The translations under genes were made by a program, and so were the position numbers. The notes under the pieces were generated by a model, which saw only the letters and a program-made list of their open reading frames with translations, was not told the origin of the DNA and searched no databases. Of a stretch of 64,000 nt of DNA, positions 33,601-44,759 are shown piece by piece. The stretch comes from Mytilus trossulus. Lineage: Eukaryota > Mollusca > Bivalvia > Mytilida > Mytilidae. Every line of letters begins with the position of its first letter. Within the stretch, counting starts at the first letter, position 1. The DNA is taken from the NCBI RefSeq assembly GCF_036588685.1, contig NC_086381.1, forward strand, positions 51,273,431 through 51,337,430. Direction: 5' to 3'.

Positions 33601-36155
33601 GCGGGATAGTTGTAGAGGCGGAATGAGGACATAGTAGTATCGTGAAAGCAACAAACATTTACATTTTCATGCCGTTCATACCGCGACCTCACCACGATCT
33701 GAATTTATTTAAGATCGCGGTGAGCGTGGTGCGATCACGGTCTAGTGGGACAAAGGCTTATGATTTTCTGCCTTCACTTTCATGGTTTTGCTAGCTGTAA
33801 GACCAGTTTTAGTCCATTTTTTGTTTTTGGAACATGCATGTGCCAAGTCAGGAATATGTTCGTCGTTTTTCACTTTTTCCGTTCATTGACAGCGTTTGAT
33901 TTTGTCAGTAAAGATTGTACGGGCTTTTCCTTTTTGAATTTGTTTTCGTATGGGGTATTTTTGTCGGTGACCCACACTCTATATATCTTTAAGCATTAGG
34001 TTAAATATGTGAGGTTTATGAAATTATTGCAAGATTAACATGTCTGTCAGGCAGTTTATCTGACTTTGAACTAATTTTTCTAGTTCATAGGTTACAATTA
34101 TAGTAATCTTAGTAACGATTGTTAATCTTATTCTCAGTGAATTTAGTAAAAAAAGTAAAAAAAAAGAAAAAGAATTTGTATTCATTAATGCAATGATTTG
34201 AACGGATAACGGATCCAAAAATGAATACCTAAATGACAGTTAGAGCAAATGTATGCATATATTCTAATTCGAATAGACAACCTTCTGTGCCAATAGTTCA
34301 TTTAACGTACTATGATATTTTCTAATTTATGTATTTATCTGTAGTGAGTATTCTTGCGTTTGTTTGTACTGGATTCCTGTCATAATATTGCCATAAGCGT
34401 GGGAGATTTGGCTGTCCATAGCACAAGGTACCCCCCTTTTGTTTACATGTCCTGTACTGAGCGATGAACATAACAGTTTGTATCTTCAGTCCATTTCTAT
34501 GTATGTTGGCGTTTGCTTTTGTTGTCGATCAGTGTTTCTGTTGTTGTGTTGTTTACCTCTTATGATTAGTGACTGTGTTTTCCTCGTTTTAACTTCGTTA
34601 CCCAGATTTTATTCTCTTAATGGCATTATGACAATTAAACAGCGGTATACTACTGCTGCTTTTTTGTGTGAATACAGCAACCTTATAATGTTTGATGCTT
34701 AGCTTAAGTTGAGATAAATATGTTTATGAAAAAATACAAGTGAAATTACTACACATTGATTTAATGGTTTTGAAAGCTAGATCAGCTAATATCAAAATAA
34801 GATTATCAATATTGATCATGTATCTCATTCAAGGTAAATCGGGTGTTGAAGTTTTGCAAGAGGTGGCAAAAGGAAAAGCATCTAGACAGAGTTTGCAGGA
34901 TCTTCATTTTCGATCTGGATATGCTTACGACGGAAATTTGAATACGTTTTCTATCACACATACGAATGATGACCTGTCGCCATACTGGGAGGTGGATCTT
35001 GGTCATGATTTTAAAATAAGACAGGTTGAAATATTTGTTAGGAAAGATTGTTGCGGTAAGCTTATATTTGAAATGTTATGGCTAATTTCTTTATTGTGTC
35101 ATTGTTAATGAAACTTAATTTTTTTCTAAAACAAAAGTCATACATCTTTATGTTGTGCATCAAATACAACGAGGTTCATACATACATAGTCAAAGTATTT
35201 TTTATTGAAAGAGCAATGGTCGTAAAAGAAAGCATTTAATGTATTCAGAATATTATTGAAATACTATCAACATTATTTATATAGCATGAACTTTTTGTTA
35301 TAAAAGTGAGCTCATGTGGTGTGATTGTAATGGGAAAATGAAGGACTAGAGACTACATGCCCAGAAAATATCAACTTCAGGTCTCTGTTGGCATTCAACA
35401 TTACGCAGAACTCATATCAGAGCTTATAATTACAAACATAACATAGTTTCAAACCTCAAATCGCACAGTTATTATAGTTTTCGAGTACGCCCACCATGGT
35501 TTATTTATTTCTCAAATCGGCTTTGCTTTCCACAGTCTGAGCTTCTCAGTGTTTTTGTCCTTTGTAAGATATTTGGAATCCTCTAGTTTTATCCGTGCAG
35601 TACTGATACGATATTTTGTCCATTTAACATGTTAAACCCTACTTTTGTTTTCATAATTTTATAATATACTAATTATTGTTTAAAAGGCAATTTTTGAAAA
35701 TATAGAATCCTTGTTTTTTTTTAATTTTTAACTTGCACCAACATACTTGAAGTATGAGCATGCTTATTTGTGCAGATGCGGAGTTTTCTCACTGTTTTTA
35801 AGACCCATTAGTGCCCTTGGGCTGTTTTCTGTTCTGTTGACGGGTTGTTGTCTCTTTGACACATTCCCTATTTGCATTTACTATTGCTACTTTATATTGA
35901 ATAACATTAATAGCAAAGATTTATATTTCAGGTCACCGTATCCGTCAGTTAAATATAACTGCTGGGTCCTCACATAATCAGATGACGAAGTGTAATTTTT
36001 ACAAAGGACCAGCTAGGACAGGAGACCACCTGGTTTTTGAATGCAATCCGATAATAAATGGCCGTTACGTCAGGATTCAAAAGATGAATCATGCATCAAA
36101 CTTAGCTTTACTTGAGGTTAAGGTGAATGCTGTAGTAGACAGGACGGTTGGATAA
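30470..36155 (+). CDS. Secreted F-type lectin (fucolectin), three exons, apparently intact
   Basis: Exons 30470-30611, 34834-35055 and 35932-36155, all with GT/AG junctions and phase-1 joins; together 588 bases, a 195-residue protein. Residues 1-18 (MRLSLVFLFLVTFAITKG) are a signal peptide, about 19-47 a short amphipathic helix that may multimerise, and 48-190 an F-type lectin domain. The fucose motif H-X26-R-X-D-X4-R is exact: His90, Arg117, Asp119, Arg124. The Cys120-Cys121 pair known to contact fucose in eel agglutinin is present, as are PYWEVDLG and GRYVRI. Family members bind fucosylated glycans on microbes, outside the cell. Intron 1 (4.2 kb) contains a Helitron and an 811-bp TIR element. 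A polyA signal lies 83 bp after the stop. I see no coding lesion. Confidence 0.9.
31417..32305 (+). mobile_element. Non-autonomous Helitron (889 bp) in lectin intron 1
   Basis: The 5' end starts TCTATACTATTAAACGAGAA right after an A. The 3' end is CTAG followed by T, preceded 10 nt earlier by the hairpin CCCGCG-ATTT-CGCGGG (32280-32295). TC start, 3' hairpin, CTRR end and A|T insertion context without target duplication are the Helitron signature. There is no Rep/helicase coding. A family S copy is nested inside it. Confidence 0.82.
31957..32165 (+). repeat. SINE-like repeat (family S) nested in the Helitron
   Basis: Starts AAGAAGATGTGGTATGATTG and runs through ACCAGAAAACTAACGGCC. It is flanked by a duplicated stretch of about 45 bp (31897-31940 and 32198-32241, sharing CTGAAATTCTCCAGTCATT), longer than a normal SINE target duplication. 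Confidence 0.7.
32941..33751. mobile_element. 811-bp TIR element filled with degenerate GTCGTGG/GATCGCGG repeats
   Basis: 27-bp inverted ends: GTTCCACTAGGCCATGATCG... at 32941 and ...CGATCACGGTCTAGTGGGAC ending 33751, with four mismatches. Inside are many imperfect copies of a 10-14 bp motif around CGTAGTGAGGTCGTGG, in both orientations, which makes the DNA locally more G+C rich. A fixed target duplication is not clear. It lies in intron 1 of the lectin gene. Short open frames inside are not genes. Confidence 0.75.
33826..33965 (+). repeat. Short repeat family M copy
   Basis: Contains TGCCAAGTCAGGAATATG at 33841 and the family's 3' body. Just downstream of the 811-bp TIR element. Confidence 0.6.
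34834..35055 (+). CDS. F-type lectin exon 2
   Basis: 222 bases, acceptor CATTCAAG, donor GTAAGC. It encodes GKSGVEVLQEVAKGKASRQS onward to VRKDCCG and contains His90, Arg117 and Asp119 of the fucose motif. The minus-strand paralogue exon has the same length. Confidence 0.9.
35740..35925 (-). repeat. Interspersed repeat fragment in lectin intron 2
   Basis: Contains GGGTTGTTGTCTCTTTGACA. A related copy in the opposite orientation lies at 36840-37140 (CTAAAGAGCAGAAAACAGTC). The open frame here is repeat translation. Confidence 0.5.
35932..36155 (+). CDS. F-type lectin exon 3
   Basis: Acceptor TATATTTCAG. It encodes GHRIRQLNITAGSSHNQMTK, FYKGPARTGDHLVFEC and GRYVRIQ, ends KVNAVVDRTVG and stops at 36153-36155. 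It contributes Arg124 of the sugar motif from the split-codon junction region. Confidence 0.9.
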
Positions 36156-36237
36156 TTAGACTTGTTTTGGTTTTTTTTATTATAAAACGCATTTTCGCAA
36201 CTTGAAGTATATGTGTGTCATGTTATTTTATTTCAGA

Positions 36238-36243
36238 AATAAA
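36238..36243 (+). terminator. Polyadenylation signal AATAAA of the plus-strand F-type lectin
   Basis: First AATAAA after the stop codon, 83 bp downstream. Confidence 0.6.
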
Positions 36244-36539
36244 TATTTAAATATAGCATTAACACAACCTGAGTATGTTTATTTTAGCTTTAAGTTAGAG
36301 ACTTTATTGTCTGAATTGATTCCAACTGAACGTACCACAACTCGAAGTAACCTCACATCTTTATAATTACAAGAACAAACATGTTACATTTGTATACATG
36401 TTATACTTCAATTCTGACGTGTATTAATGCATTGATAGCTCTTTAACTTGCTGTTTGATGTCAGTAAAGGCTCCGTGTTGAAGACCGTACTTTAACCTCT
36501 AATGGTTCACGTTTACAAAATGTAACTTCGATGGAGAGA

Positions 36540-37140
36540 TGTCTCATTGGCAGTCATACCAAAAATTCTTATATCTTTTGGCGTAACATTAACGTCGATG
36601 TTATATTCTGAATAGATCCTATAAGAACGTCTAGAAAGAGCATTGGTTGAAAAACAACACAAGGGCACCGTGCACAATTGATATAAAGTCAGTGGGCATC
36701 TTCTGTTGTAAGAACACGTTGAATGGTTTTCGTATTATCTCAATGCAAGATATTACGTACTTCGAAACAGAGTGAGTTCCTAAAAAAACAAATTGGGTTG
36801 TTTCAAAATTAAGATACATTGTAAAATTGAGAATTGAAATTGGGAATGTGTCATAGAGGCAATAACCTAACTAAAGAGCAGAAAACAGTCGAAGGCCAAC
36901 AATGGGTCTTCAACACAACGTGACATTTCTGTTTCAGGAGGTGGCCTTCTGCTAGCCCATAAACAAAAATATGTACTAGTTAGGTGAACATGTACGTCAT
37001 AATAAACTACAAAAAATATACTTGTAAAGGAGCTTAAATTAAAAATAAAAATACAAAACTTTCTAAGGTCAGAAGCTCCTGACTTGGGACCATCGCAAAT
37101 ATGCGGTGGGTTTAAGCATGTAAAATAATATCTCAATCCT
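36540..37140. repeat. Repeat mosaic (family S head on minus, then an unrelated interspersed repeat on plus)
   Basis: 36540-36580 reads as a diverged minus-strand S head (GATGTCTCATTGGCAGTCAT). 36785-37140 is a second family starting near GGGAATGTGTCATAGAGGCA and ending around the CTCCTGACTTGGGACCAT block. Confidence 0.5.
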
Positions 37141-37659
37141 CCCCTATATCATCCTAGCGAATGGTGAAACAAGAAACAAACAACAAAACGCACAGAAAAA
37201 AACTCAATTTGAAAGACGGCCGAGCCCGATGTAAGATTAGATAACAAAATAAACAAAACTAAATGACAACGATACACAAATTAACAAAGAGCTACTAGCA
37301 GTTACTGACATTCCAGATCCAGACCTCAATCAAATTGATTGAAAGGTTATGTCTCCTTCATATAAAAATCAAGCACCATCTATTTCGTTGGACAACTCTT
37401 CCCGTATTGTTGCAATTTTCAATGTGTAGTGTAATATCAGAACAAAGAATAGGTAGACAAGCAAACCTTAGTATACTAGTACTTTAGTTCCGAAAAAGAT
37501 GATTTATCTGGTTGTGACTTGCATGTATTGTTCACTGTTGTTGAGGTTGCAGTCTAATGAACATACTTGGTAGCAAATGCTATTCTTTCAAGGTACTGAA
37601 TATATAATACAACATCCTCGAAAGAAACCTACAAAGTGGAATTTATCACCAGGATTGTA

Positions 37660-37830
37660 CTTCCACGAGAAACATGAGGGCCACCATGTGTAAAGCAGGA
37701 TCTGCCTATCCTTCCAAACACCTGTGATCAGTCCAAATTTTTGAAGAACTCCAGTTGCTAAATATTTGGTTTTCTTACTGTTGTTTGCCTTTTCGTAGTT
37801 TCTTATATTTTTTCAATGGTATTGCCACTA
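37660..37830 (-). repeat. Family G repeat fragment
   Basis: Contains ATGTGTAAAGCAGGATCTGC and CACCTGTGATCAGTCC, the reverse form of the 3' half of the copy at 8340-8650. Confidence 0.5.
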
Positions 37831-37835
37831 TAAAA

Positions 37836-38017
37836 AAGAAGATGTGTTATGAATGCCAATGAGACAACTCTCCACAAGAGAAAAAATGACACAGATATTA
37901 ACATTTTGGGTCACCGTACGGTCTTCTACAATGAGCAAAGTCCATAACGTATAGTCAGCTATGTTAGTCACTGAAATGATATGTAAAACAATTCAACCGA
38001 AAAAACTAACGGCCAAT
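37836..38017 (+). repeat. SINE-like repeat (family S)
   Basis: Starts AAAAAAGAAGATGTGTTATG and passes through GGGTCACCGTACGGTC and AACCGAAAAAACTAACGGCC. Truncated 3' end. Confidence 0.7.
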
Positions 38018-39439
38018 GGAGTACGTTCAGTAAGAACCCTTTTTTGCCCCAAAATATTGCAGTTTTACAAAATTGTTAGAATGTAAAATTTGAGTTATTT
38101 ATTGGAAAGTAAAATGCCTCTGCAAAATATCAAAATAAAGGGATAAGTAAATCGTTGATTTTAAATATGATAAAACAAGAAATGCAATTTTTGCTCAAAT
38201 ATTTTAAACCGAATACAAAAAACGAAGCCTTTTCTATTATGTGTGACATTTTTTGTATATAAATATACATTTTGTGTGGTCAGGTCAGTGCAATGACCTC
38301 TTTGATACTGATTGAATAATAATATGTATACTGCTCTCAGCTCCCTATGTACATGTAATTTCTATTGTGTATGTAATTCATGTTTATCATCTAATTTTAA
38401 CAAGACATGTTGTATCAACAGGTTAATTTCATAAACAAATATTTACTCACCATATCTTTGAAATAAAACCTTTTGGAAATCAAAAATCATTAAATAATCC
38501 ATTTTTTTTATGAATGAACTACTGTAACACATCCCTTTAACAAATCGCACGTGGTAAATAATCACATGACCAGAATTTAAATGTATTTGAAATTAACATA
38601 ACAAAAGACTTGATGTACGGTAACTTTGAAACTGCTTAATAAATACAGGTAGCTTTTGTGAGAAATAAAGATACAAAACAAACTTTATTTAAAAAAATTA
38701 TATATGGTGAGAGGTAAAGATATATAGATCGATAATGATTGCAGGTACATGTACATTTGTACAAGGACAGATAATATTTTTACTGAGGGTTGATGTTAAT
38801 AATTTATGGTGGGAGTTTTTTTTCTCATTTGATTTTTCCCCGACAAATGAGACTGTAACAATTGGGGCCCCCTTAGTTGCTCCCCTGGGCAACTGAGGGT
38901 TGATGTAACAGGGGATTGTTAATAAAATATGTTTTATATTTAAAAAAAAAAAAAAAAAATGCCTCTGCACATAAATATGGGCTGTTTTTGACAGTAAAAT
39001 ACACATATATCGGGTACTAGCATCACGAAGTCGTGCTGAATGACTGAAGATTTTACAATTGTAGCATTTGTATTAAATTTTAGACGGCTTTCGTCTTAAA
39101 TGAAAGTGGCCACATTGGTTTTCATTCTAAATATTTAAATATAAGTTGTATTTGATGATAATACATATTATACATAAAGGTTGAGGATGAACAAGGATGC
39201 GACCACTTTCATTTTTCACAAAAACCATCTAAAAAGTGACATTTTTTTAAAAATTTTCGGTAAACACTGTCATGTTGAATCAACTGAAATAGACACTTAT
39301 AATAAGTGTTTGAATAGCGTCTAAAATCTTTTGTCAGATGAACTTGAAAATTGACGTCGAAATCGGCCCTCACCGGACGTACTCCTTAGTATACAAAAAA
39401 TGAATGGAACAAAATGTTACAAATAATGACTGCCACTGA

Positions 39440-39525
39440 ATTACAGGCTCCTGACTTGGGACAGGCAAATAAATACATAATGTGGCTGATTGAAACATAT
39501 TAACGGGATCCCAGGCCTCCATCCA
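39440..39525 (+). repeat. Family S 3' fragment
   Basis: ACAGGCTCCTGACTTGGGAC followed by a GGGATCCCAGGC tail. Adjacent to the lectin pseudogene. Confidence 0.5.
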
Positions 39526-39722
39526 CCTTGGACAGGGGTGTTACAGTACAACATACAAACGAACTATAAAGATCAGTTGAAAATGACTAAACTCATCAAA
39601 TAGATACAAATACAAATTCTACACAGTGATGTTTTCTTGAAAAAAAGTTGTCAAATCTTATTATTATCACACACAACCATCCACTGTTTTGTATGATTTT
39701 ATTTATAATTTAGTTAATCTCA

Positions 39723-39940
39723 TCAGTCATCTTCTGCATACATTTTCACTACTCTAATATTCATCATTTCCATCCCTTTTATGACCATCTTGACATAGCG
39801 TGCATAATTGATTTTAGGGTGGCAGTAATATTCAAATATAAGATGTGCATCATCTTGTTCTGGGTCCTTTGTAATGAGCACATAGAGACATGAGGTTTTT
39901 GCGGGTCCAAATGTTATATCTTAATCATGAAGTCTTTCTC
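39723..39940 (-). pseudogene. Dead F-type lectin terminal exon
   Basis: A TTTTTCAG acceptor leads into GERLHD, then an in-frame TAA at 39923-39921, then DITFGP, and later DDAHLIFEYYC and NYARYVKMVIKG. It ends in TGA at 39725-39723 with an AATAAA signal on the minus strand at 39703-39698. Between about 39895 and 39850 the recognisable CAHYKGP stretch is in another frame, so it has compensating indels as well as the stop. It is most like exon 3 of the minus-strand gene at 12.5 kb. I could not find matching first and second exons to its right. A relic of lectin gene duplication. Confidence 0.8.
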
Positions 39941-39959
39941 CTGAAAAATTTAATATTAC

Positions 39960-41900
39960 AAATGAGTATAGTTTGCTGAAAACTACTGCAGTGTAGTTAT
40001 CATCAGCATTTCTCCCTCAAAACAAAAAAAAAAGAAAAAGAAAAGCAATAGGTCCAGTAAGACCCCTTTTTGGCTCCGAAATAAAGCAGTTTTACAAAAT
40101 TGTTAAAACGTAAACGTTTAGTTATTTATTGGAAAGTAGAATGTTTCTGCGACATAAATATGGGCTGTTTTTGACAATACAATCGGGTACTAGCATTATG
40201 AAGTCGTGCAGAATGACTGAAGTCTTCACAATTTTAGCATTTGTGTTAAATTTTAGACGGTTTCCGTCTTAGGTGAAAGTTGCCGCATCAGTTTTTATTC
40301 TTAATATTTAAATGTAAGTTGTATTTGATGATAATACATAACATATATAAAGGTTAAAAATGAACAAGGATGCGGCCACTTTCATTTTTGATAAAAAAAC
40401 ATCTGAAAAGTGATATATTTTGGCATATTTGATAGATTTTTCATATTAAAGCTTGCATCGGGGCGTTTTTAATGACTACATCAGTTAAAATCTTTCACAT
40501 AAGCTAATTGAATCAACCAAAATAGACACTTACGTGTTTAAAAAGTTTAAAATCTTTCGTCAGATGAACCTGAAATTTGAGGTCAAAATTGGTTCTTAAC
40601 ATGCATACTCCTTACAAAAAATGCTCCTAAGATAAACATATGGCGAGGATTAAATATTTATATGGTACATAAACCCCTGATTTACTCGATTAGTGTATTT
40701 ATCAAACATGACAAAGATACATGTACATAAAAGGAAGTACAACTATGTTTAGTTTGGCACAAAATTTTAGAATAATGGGTCCTCAATGCTCTTCAACTCT
40801 GTACGTGTTTGTCTTCATAACTTTTTTATCTGAGCGTCACAGGTGAGTCGTATGAAGACGAAACGCGCTGCTGGCGTATCAAATTTCAATCCTGGTACCT
40901 TTGATACTTTCAGTGCATTTTAGGAATATCTACTATGATGACCTAGACTGTATACTGTAAATATAATATATTTGTAGTATTTGTAGTATTGTGTGCAGAA
41001 CTTTCGAATGCTGTTTTAACATGTTTAAGGTATCTGTGTTTTGGCTAAGCGTTGATTCTACTATTTGCAAGATTGTAAAACTAAATCCTTTTAAATAAAA
41101 TCAACGGTACCAATTTTGTTGCACCAGATGCACATTTCGACAATACAAGTCTCTTCAGCATGTTCAGTGATGCTCGTGGCCAAAATATTTGAAATCCAAA
41201 GTAATTAAACCTGACAAACAAAAGATAAGAACAAAAAGACACACTTTGCATATTCACGTTTTGAATGCAATTTTTAAAGTTGCACAAATCAACAAATTGT
41301 TTTGTTGTTCTGAAATATTTATCAATATGTTACAAAAAGTGTTAAGCACGCCAAATCGACATTAGTTCACGTACAATGTATCAGATTATTTAGTGCTACC
41401 GACAATCAATAAAAAGATATTACATATTTGTAGCATACCTTTTATTATTTTCTATTTTCCTTGTGTTTTTATACCCTATCTGTTTTTGACAAAACCCTTC
41501 GAAATATTGGGTTATCAATTCTCTTTAACTTTGAACTTTATTTGACCTTTTTTTCTATTATAGCGTCATTGTTATTAAAATATTATCAATGTTTCTGTGA
41601 ATACTGAGATTTCTTGTGGGATCTATATGTCCTCATACATGTAATAATGTCCTGTGCAGATGTATCGTTTTCGTAGGTTTTACATAAAACAACGCAGAAT
41701 ATTTTCCTTTTCAGTGTTAGTTTTGAGTTTCATTGATCATTGTTGAAGACCCTCAAGAATATGTAGACAATAACCCATGTTCCTTTGATATAGTTCATAA
41801 CTAATGCTGACATATGTGTCAACACTAGAGTAAAAAATAAGGAAGAGCAGTTCTGGAAAAATTTACGACATTTGTACACAGGTACTTGTCTAAGAATATG
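39960..41900. other. Intergenic, with duplicated and repeat-derived sequence
   Basis: 40040-40440 resembles 38950-39260 (shared CTCTGCACATAAATATGGGC-like and TTTTAGACGG blocks), a direct duplication of about 300 bp flanking the lectin pseudogene exon. Fragments with ACGAAACGCGCTGCTGGCG lie at 40855-40915. No gene seen. Confidence 0.5.
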
Positions 41901-41914
41901 TTTTTTATATACTT

Positions 41915-42730
41915 ATAATACAAGGTTCTTAACTCGCAATTTAGCAATATATCAGCCGATAGCGAAATTCTGTTATATTTCTCGGCTGTCAACCCCACTA
42001 AAACTTGCTATGTCGAAAATCTAAATTAATTTGTCTTCACAATGGTGTATAACACGCTTTCTTTTGTTTTCGGAATCATCCGTAGCAATCCTACCAAAGT
42101 ATGACAATTATAATTATTTCTTCTACTGACGTTGGATTGGAAATAAACGTCTCGCAGTAAAAGGTGTCGTCCTATTCTCTTTATATAATTGTCGGTTTCC
42201 AAATGGTCAAATTTTATGGGAAAGTCGAAGTGATTCTCGGTTTTATCTGATCTTATTTCATTTCATACTTAAAGTCAAGAGAGAGTCTGAATGATATTGA
42301 CGTAATGGTGAAATCTGTGTCTTAAAACGGAAACCTGTAACTTGTTAGACGTACCACAAATAATACTTGTTAGATTTTTTTCCCGGTAACTTTGACAATT
42401 TTACTAACTGGGTTATAAGTTCTATTCAGACAAAAACTAAAAGTTTTTTTTTCTTTCTGAAACAACTTTAATAAGTAATCTTCGAGTTTTGTGTCTCCGA
42501 TCAAACGTCGGTAGAAGAAATACTTACGATTGACGTACATCGGCCTGCTACAGATCATTCGAACAACAAAGGTAGGCGTATTTTACACCATTGTGTAGAA
42601 AAATCAATTTGAATTTACCACACAACAAGTTTTAGTAAACTGATCAATCGGCATATAACAGAATTTTGCGACCGGCTGCCATTTTTCAAATATGCAAGTG
42701 AAGTACCTTGTGTTATATTAAGGTATAAAA
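41915..42730. mobile_element. Foldback element: two arms of about 230 bp in inverted orientation
   Basis: 41915-42145 and 42480-42730 are imperfect reverse complements. Shared landmarks are AAAATTCTGTTATAT, ACTAAAACTTG, ACAATGGTGTA and TATTTCTTCTAC followed by GACGTT. The arms are separated by about 330 bp. The transcript would form a long hairpin. No transposase is visible. A short minus frame (42558-42370) in the right arm has no recognised domain. Confidence 0.6.
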
Positions 42731-43299
42731 GGGGAAAAAATTGAGACAAAAGCCTGTGACTTTGTCTGTACGAATTAAATTAAAGTTTAATTTATTGATT
42801 TAAAAAGTTGGCTGTACCTGACAAGTTTGACAACTCAATCATTATGAGCAAGTAAATTGACATGGGCGCTATCAAGATACATTTTCAAAGATGAAAAAAG
42901 AGAACAGGTGGATAGTTCTTCGTAAATTAAAGGAAAAATAAGTAAAATCTGTTAGTCGAGAGGAAAGGAGGAAAAATGATATGCTGAAACAGTAGAGTTT
43001 GCAAGATAATATAAATCATTGTTAATAGATTTTATCTTTCAAATGTTCAACTGCCCATTCATTTGCAGTAATGTACTCTCTGTCCCTTCGTATGGCGTTT
43101 ACATATCTCCGTTAATGCGTTACTCTGAGGACGTTGTTTATCATCTTAATTGCGTGTAACATGGTTTTTTATTTGTATCTTCAAATTATTCCTTTTACAT
43201 TTTAGTCAAATTTTGAAACACCCCTTTCGCGTGAATCGGTTTATACATCCCGTCATTGTGTTATTGTACTATGGTGTGACGATACATTCTGGCTGATAA

Positions 43300-43800
43300 C
43301 TTATTTGATGAAGTCATATTCTAGAGCGCAATGACAACGCAGGGGAGTCGTGGTTCGATCGTAGTAGACTGGTATTGAGATCGTAATGCGATTGGGGAGG
43401 GAGATCTTGGTGGAAGCGCAAATAGATAGTGTAAGTCGTGGTATAGTCTTATTAGTCGTTAGAAGAGGGGCAAACAATACCAGATGGAAGTCATTTTCAT
43501 AGATCGAAAATAAACTGACAACGTCATGGTTAAAAAACCCAAACAAACATACTAATATTAGTACAGAGGACACAACATAGAAAAATAAAGACAAGGCAAG
43601 AGCGTGACAAGATCGTATTTCTATCGTAGCGAAATCTTAACCGGATCTTGGCAATGATGTGGTATGCATGTGCAAACTAAGAGCTATTGAATATTCACGC
43701 CAAACACATCACGATCTTACCAAGATCTTATCTTATGGATGTTTTTTATTAGTGGGATCTAGGTCATGGTCTAGGTATGGTCTTGTCAGTATCTAGCTAA
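43300..43800. mobile_element. Remnant of the GTCGTGG/GATCGTAG repeat-array element with a nested family G copy
   Basis: Has the same kind of degenerate motifs as 32941-33751 (GTCGTGGTTCGATCGTAG, GATCGTAATGCGATTGG) and an end-like TTAGTGGGATCTAGGTCATG at 43751. A family G fragment (43465-43600) splits it. Ends are too eroded to define. Confidence 0.5.
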
Positions 43801-44759
43801 ATCAGAAATGTATATAAAAGGGCAGCCTGTAGATTAACTGACCTAATCAACTAAGTACATACGTTTCGTTTCTTGTGATATGTTCAATCATGACCTCAAG
43901 CATTTAACGACCTTTGATCGCATATTATGTTTTAAAACCTGATAAGGTATACTATAAATTCTGTCGGATCTAGACAATAGTTCTGATCTATAAAATGCAT
44001 ATAAATTAAGGCAACAGTAGTATACTGCTGGTCAAAATTCATATATCGATAGAGAAAAAAACAACAAATCCGGGTTACAAACTAAATCTGAGGTAAAAGT
44101 ACAAATATAAGAGAACTACGACACAACAGAGACACAACACCGAAACGTAACACACACACTATGGTCATTATCTACAAAAGGGTGTCTCAGATTTAAGATA
44201 GAATGTATAGAACAAATTGTGCACCTAATTAAACATTATCTTCTTTTATGTGGTTAGGATGTTTCACTAATTGGAGATTTATGAGAGAATAGAATACAAT
44301 AGAGACAATCTGAGACATCCTTTTGAAGCCCATGATGTGTTGATTAAGATTTCGTTAAAATTTTCTGTATAGTTAAAGAGATGAAAGAGCTAAATTCATT
44401 CAAGTGACCTTACCAAGATTTTGCCACTAGTTACATAATAATTGATTACACAATGATTGCATAATAAAAATATTACATTCATTTTAAAGATTAATCTTTT
44501 ATCTATCTATAGGTACCTCTTTTATTATTTTCTATGCATTCATAAGAAAGTTACAGCATTTCAAATGTTAGTGATTGGAAGTAAAAAAATCTTTGTATTG
44601 TGCTACCTTAAACGTGTTTTGACAGCTAGGTAAACAGGTTACCTGTATGACAGTAAAGAAATCATTTTACTGGAAACAATGGGTGAAAAAAACCTAAACA
44701 GATATAATAGGTTAAAAATGTCAAAAATAGGGATAAGATAGTCAAGACTGTGTTATCTC

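Noticed and set aside
34439-34702. 87-codon Cys-rich open frame
   Set aside because: Lies in lectin intron 1, no recognisable domain; hydrophobic Cys/Leu pattern is typical of TTG/TGT-rich DNA.
42370-42558. 62-codon minus frame in the foldback arm, Lys/Tyr-rich
   Set aside because: No domain recognised, and the other arm does not keep the frame; treated as repeat sequence.
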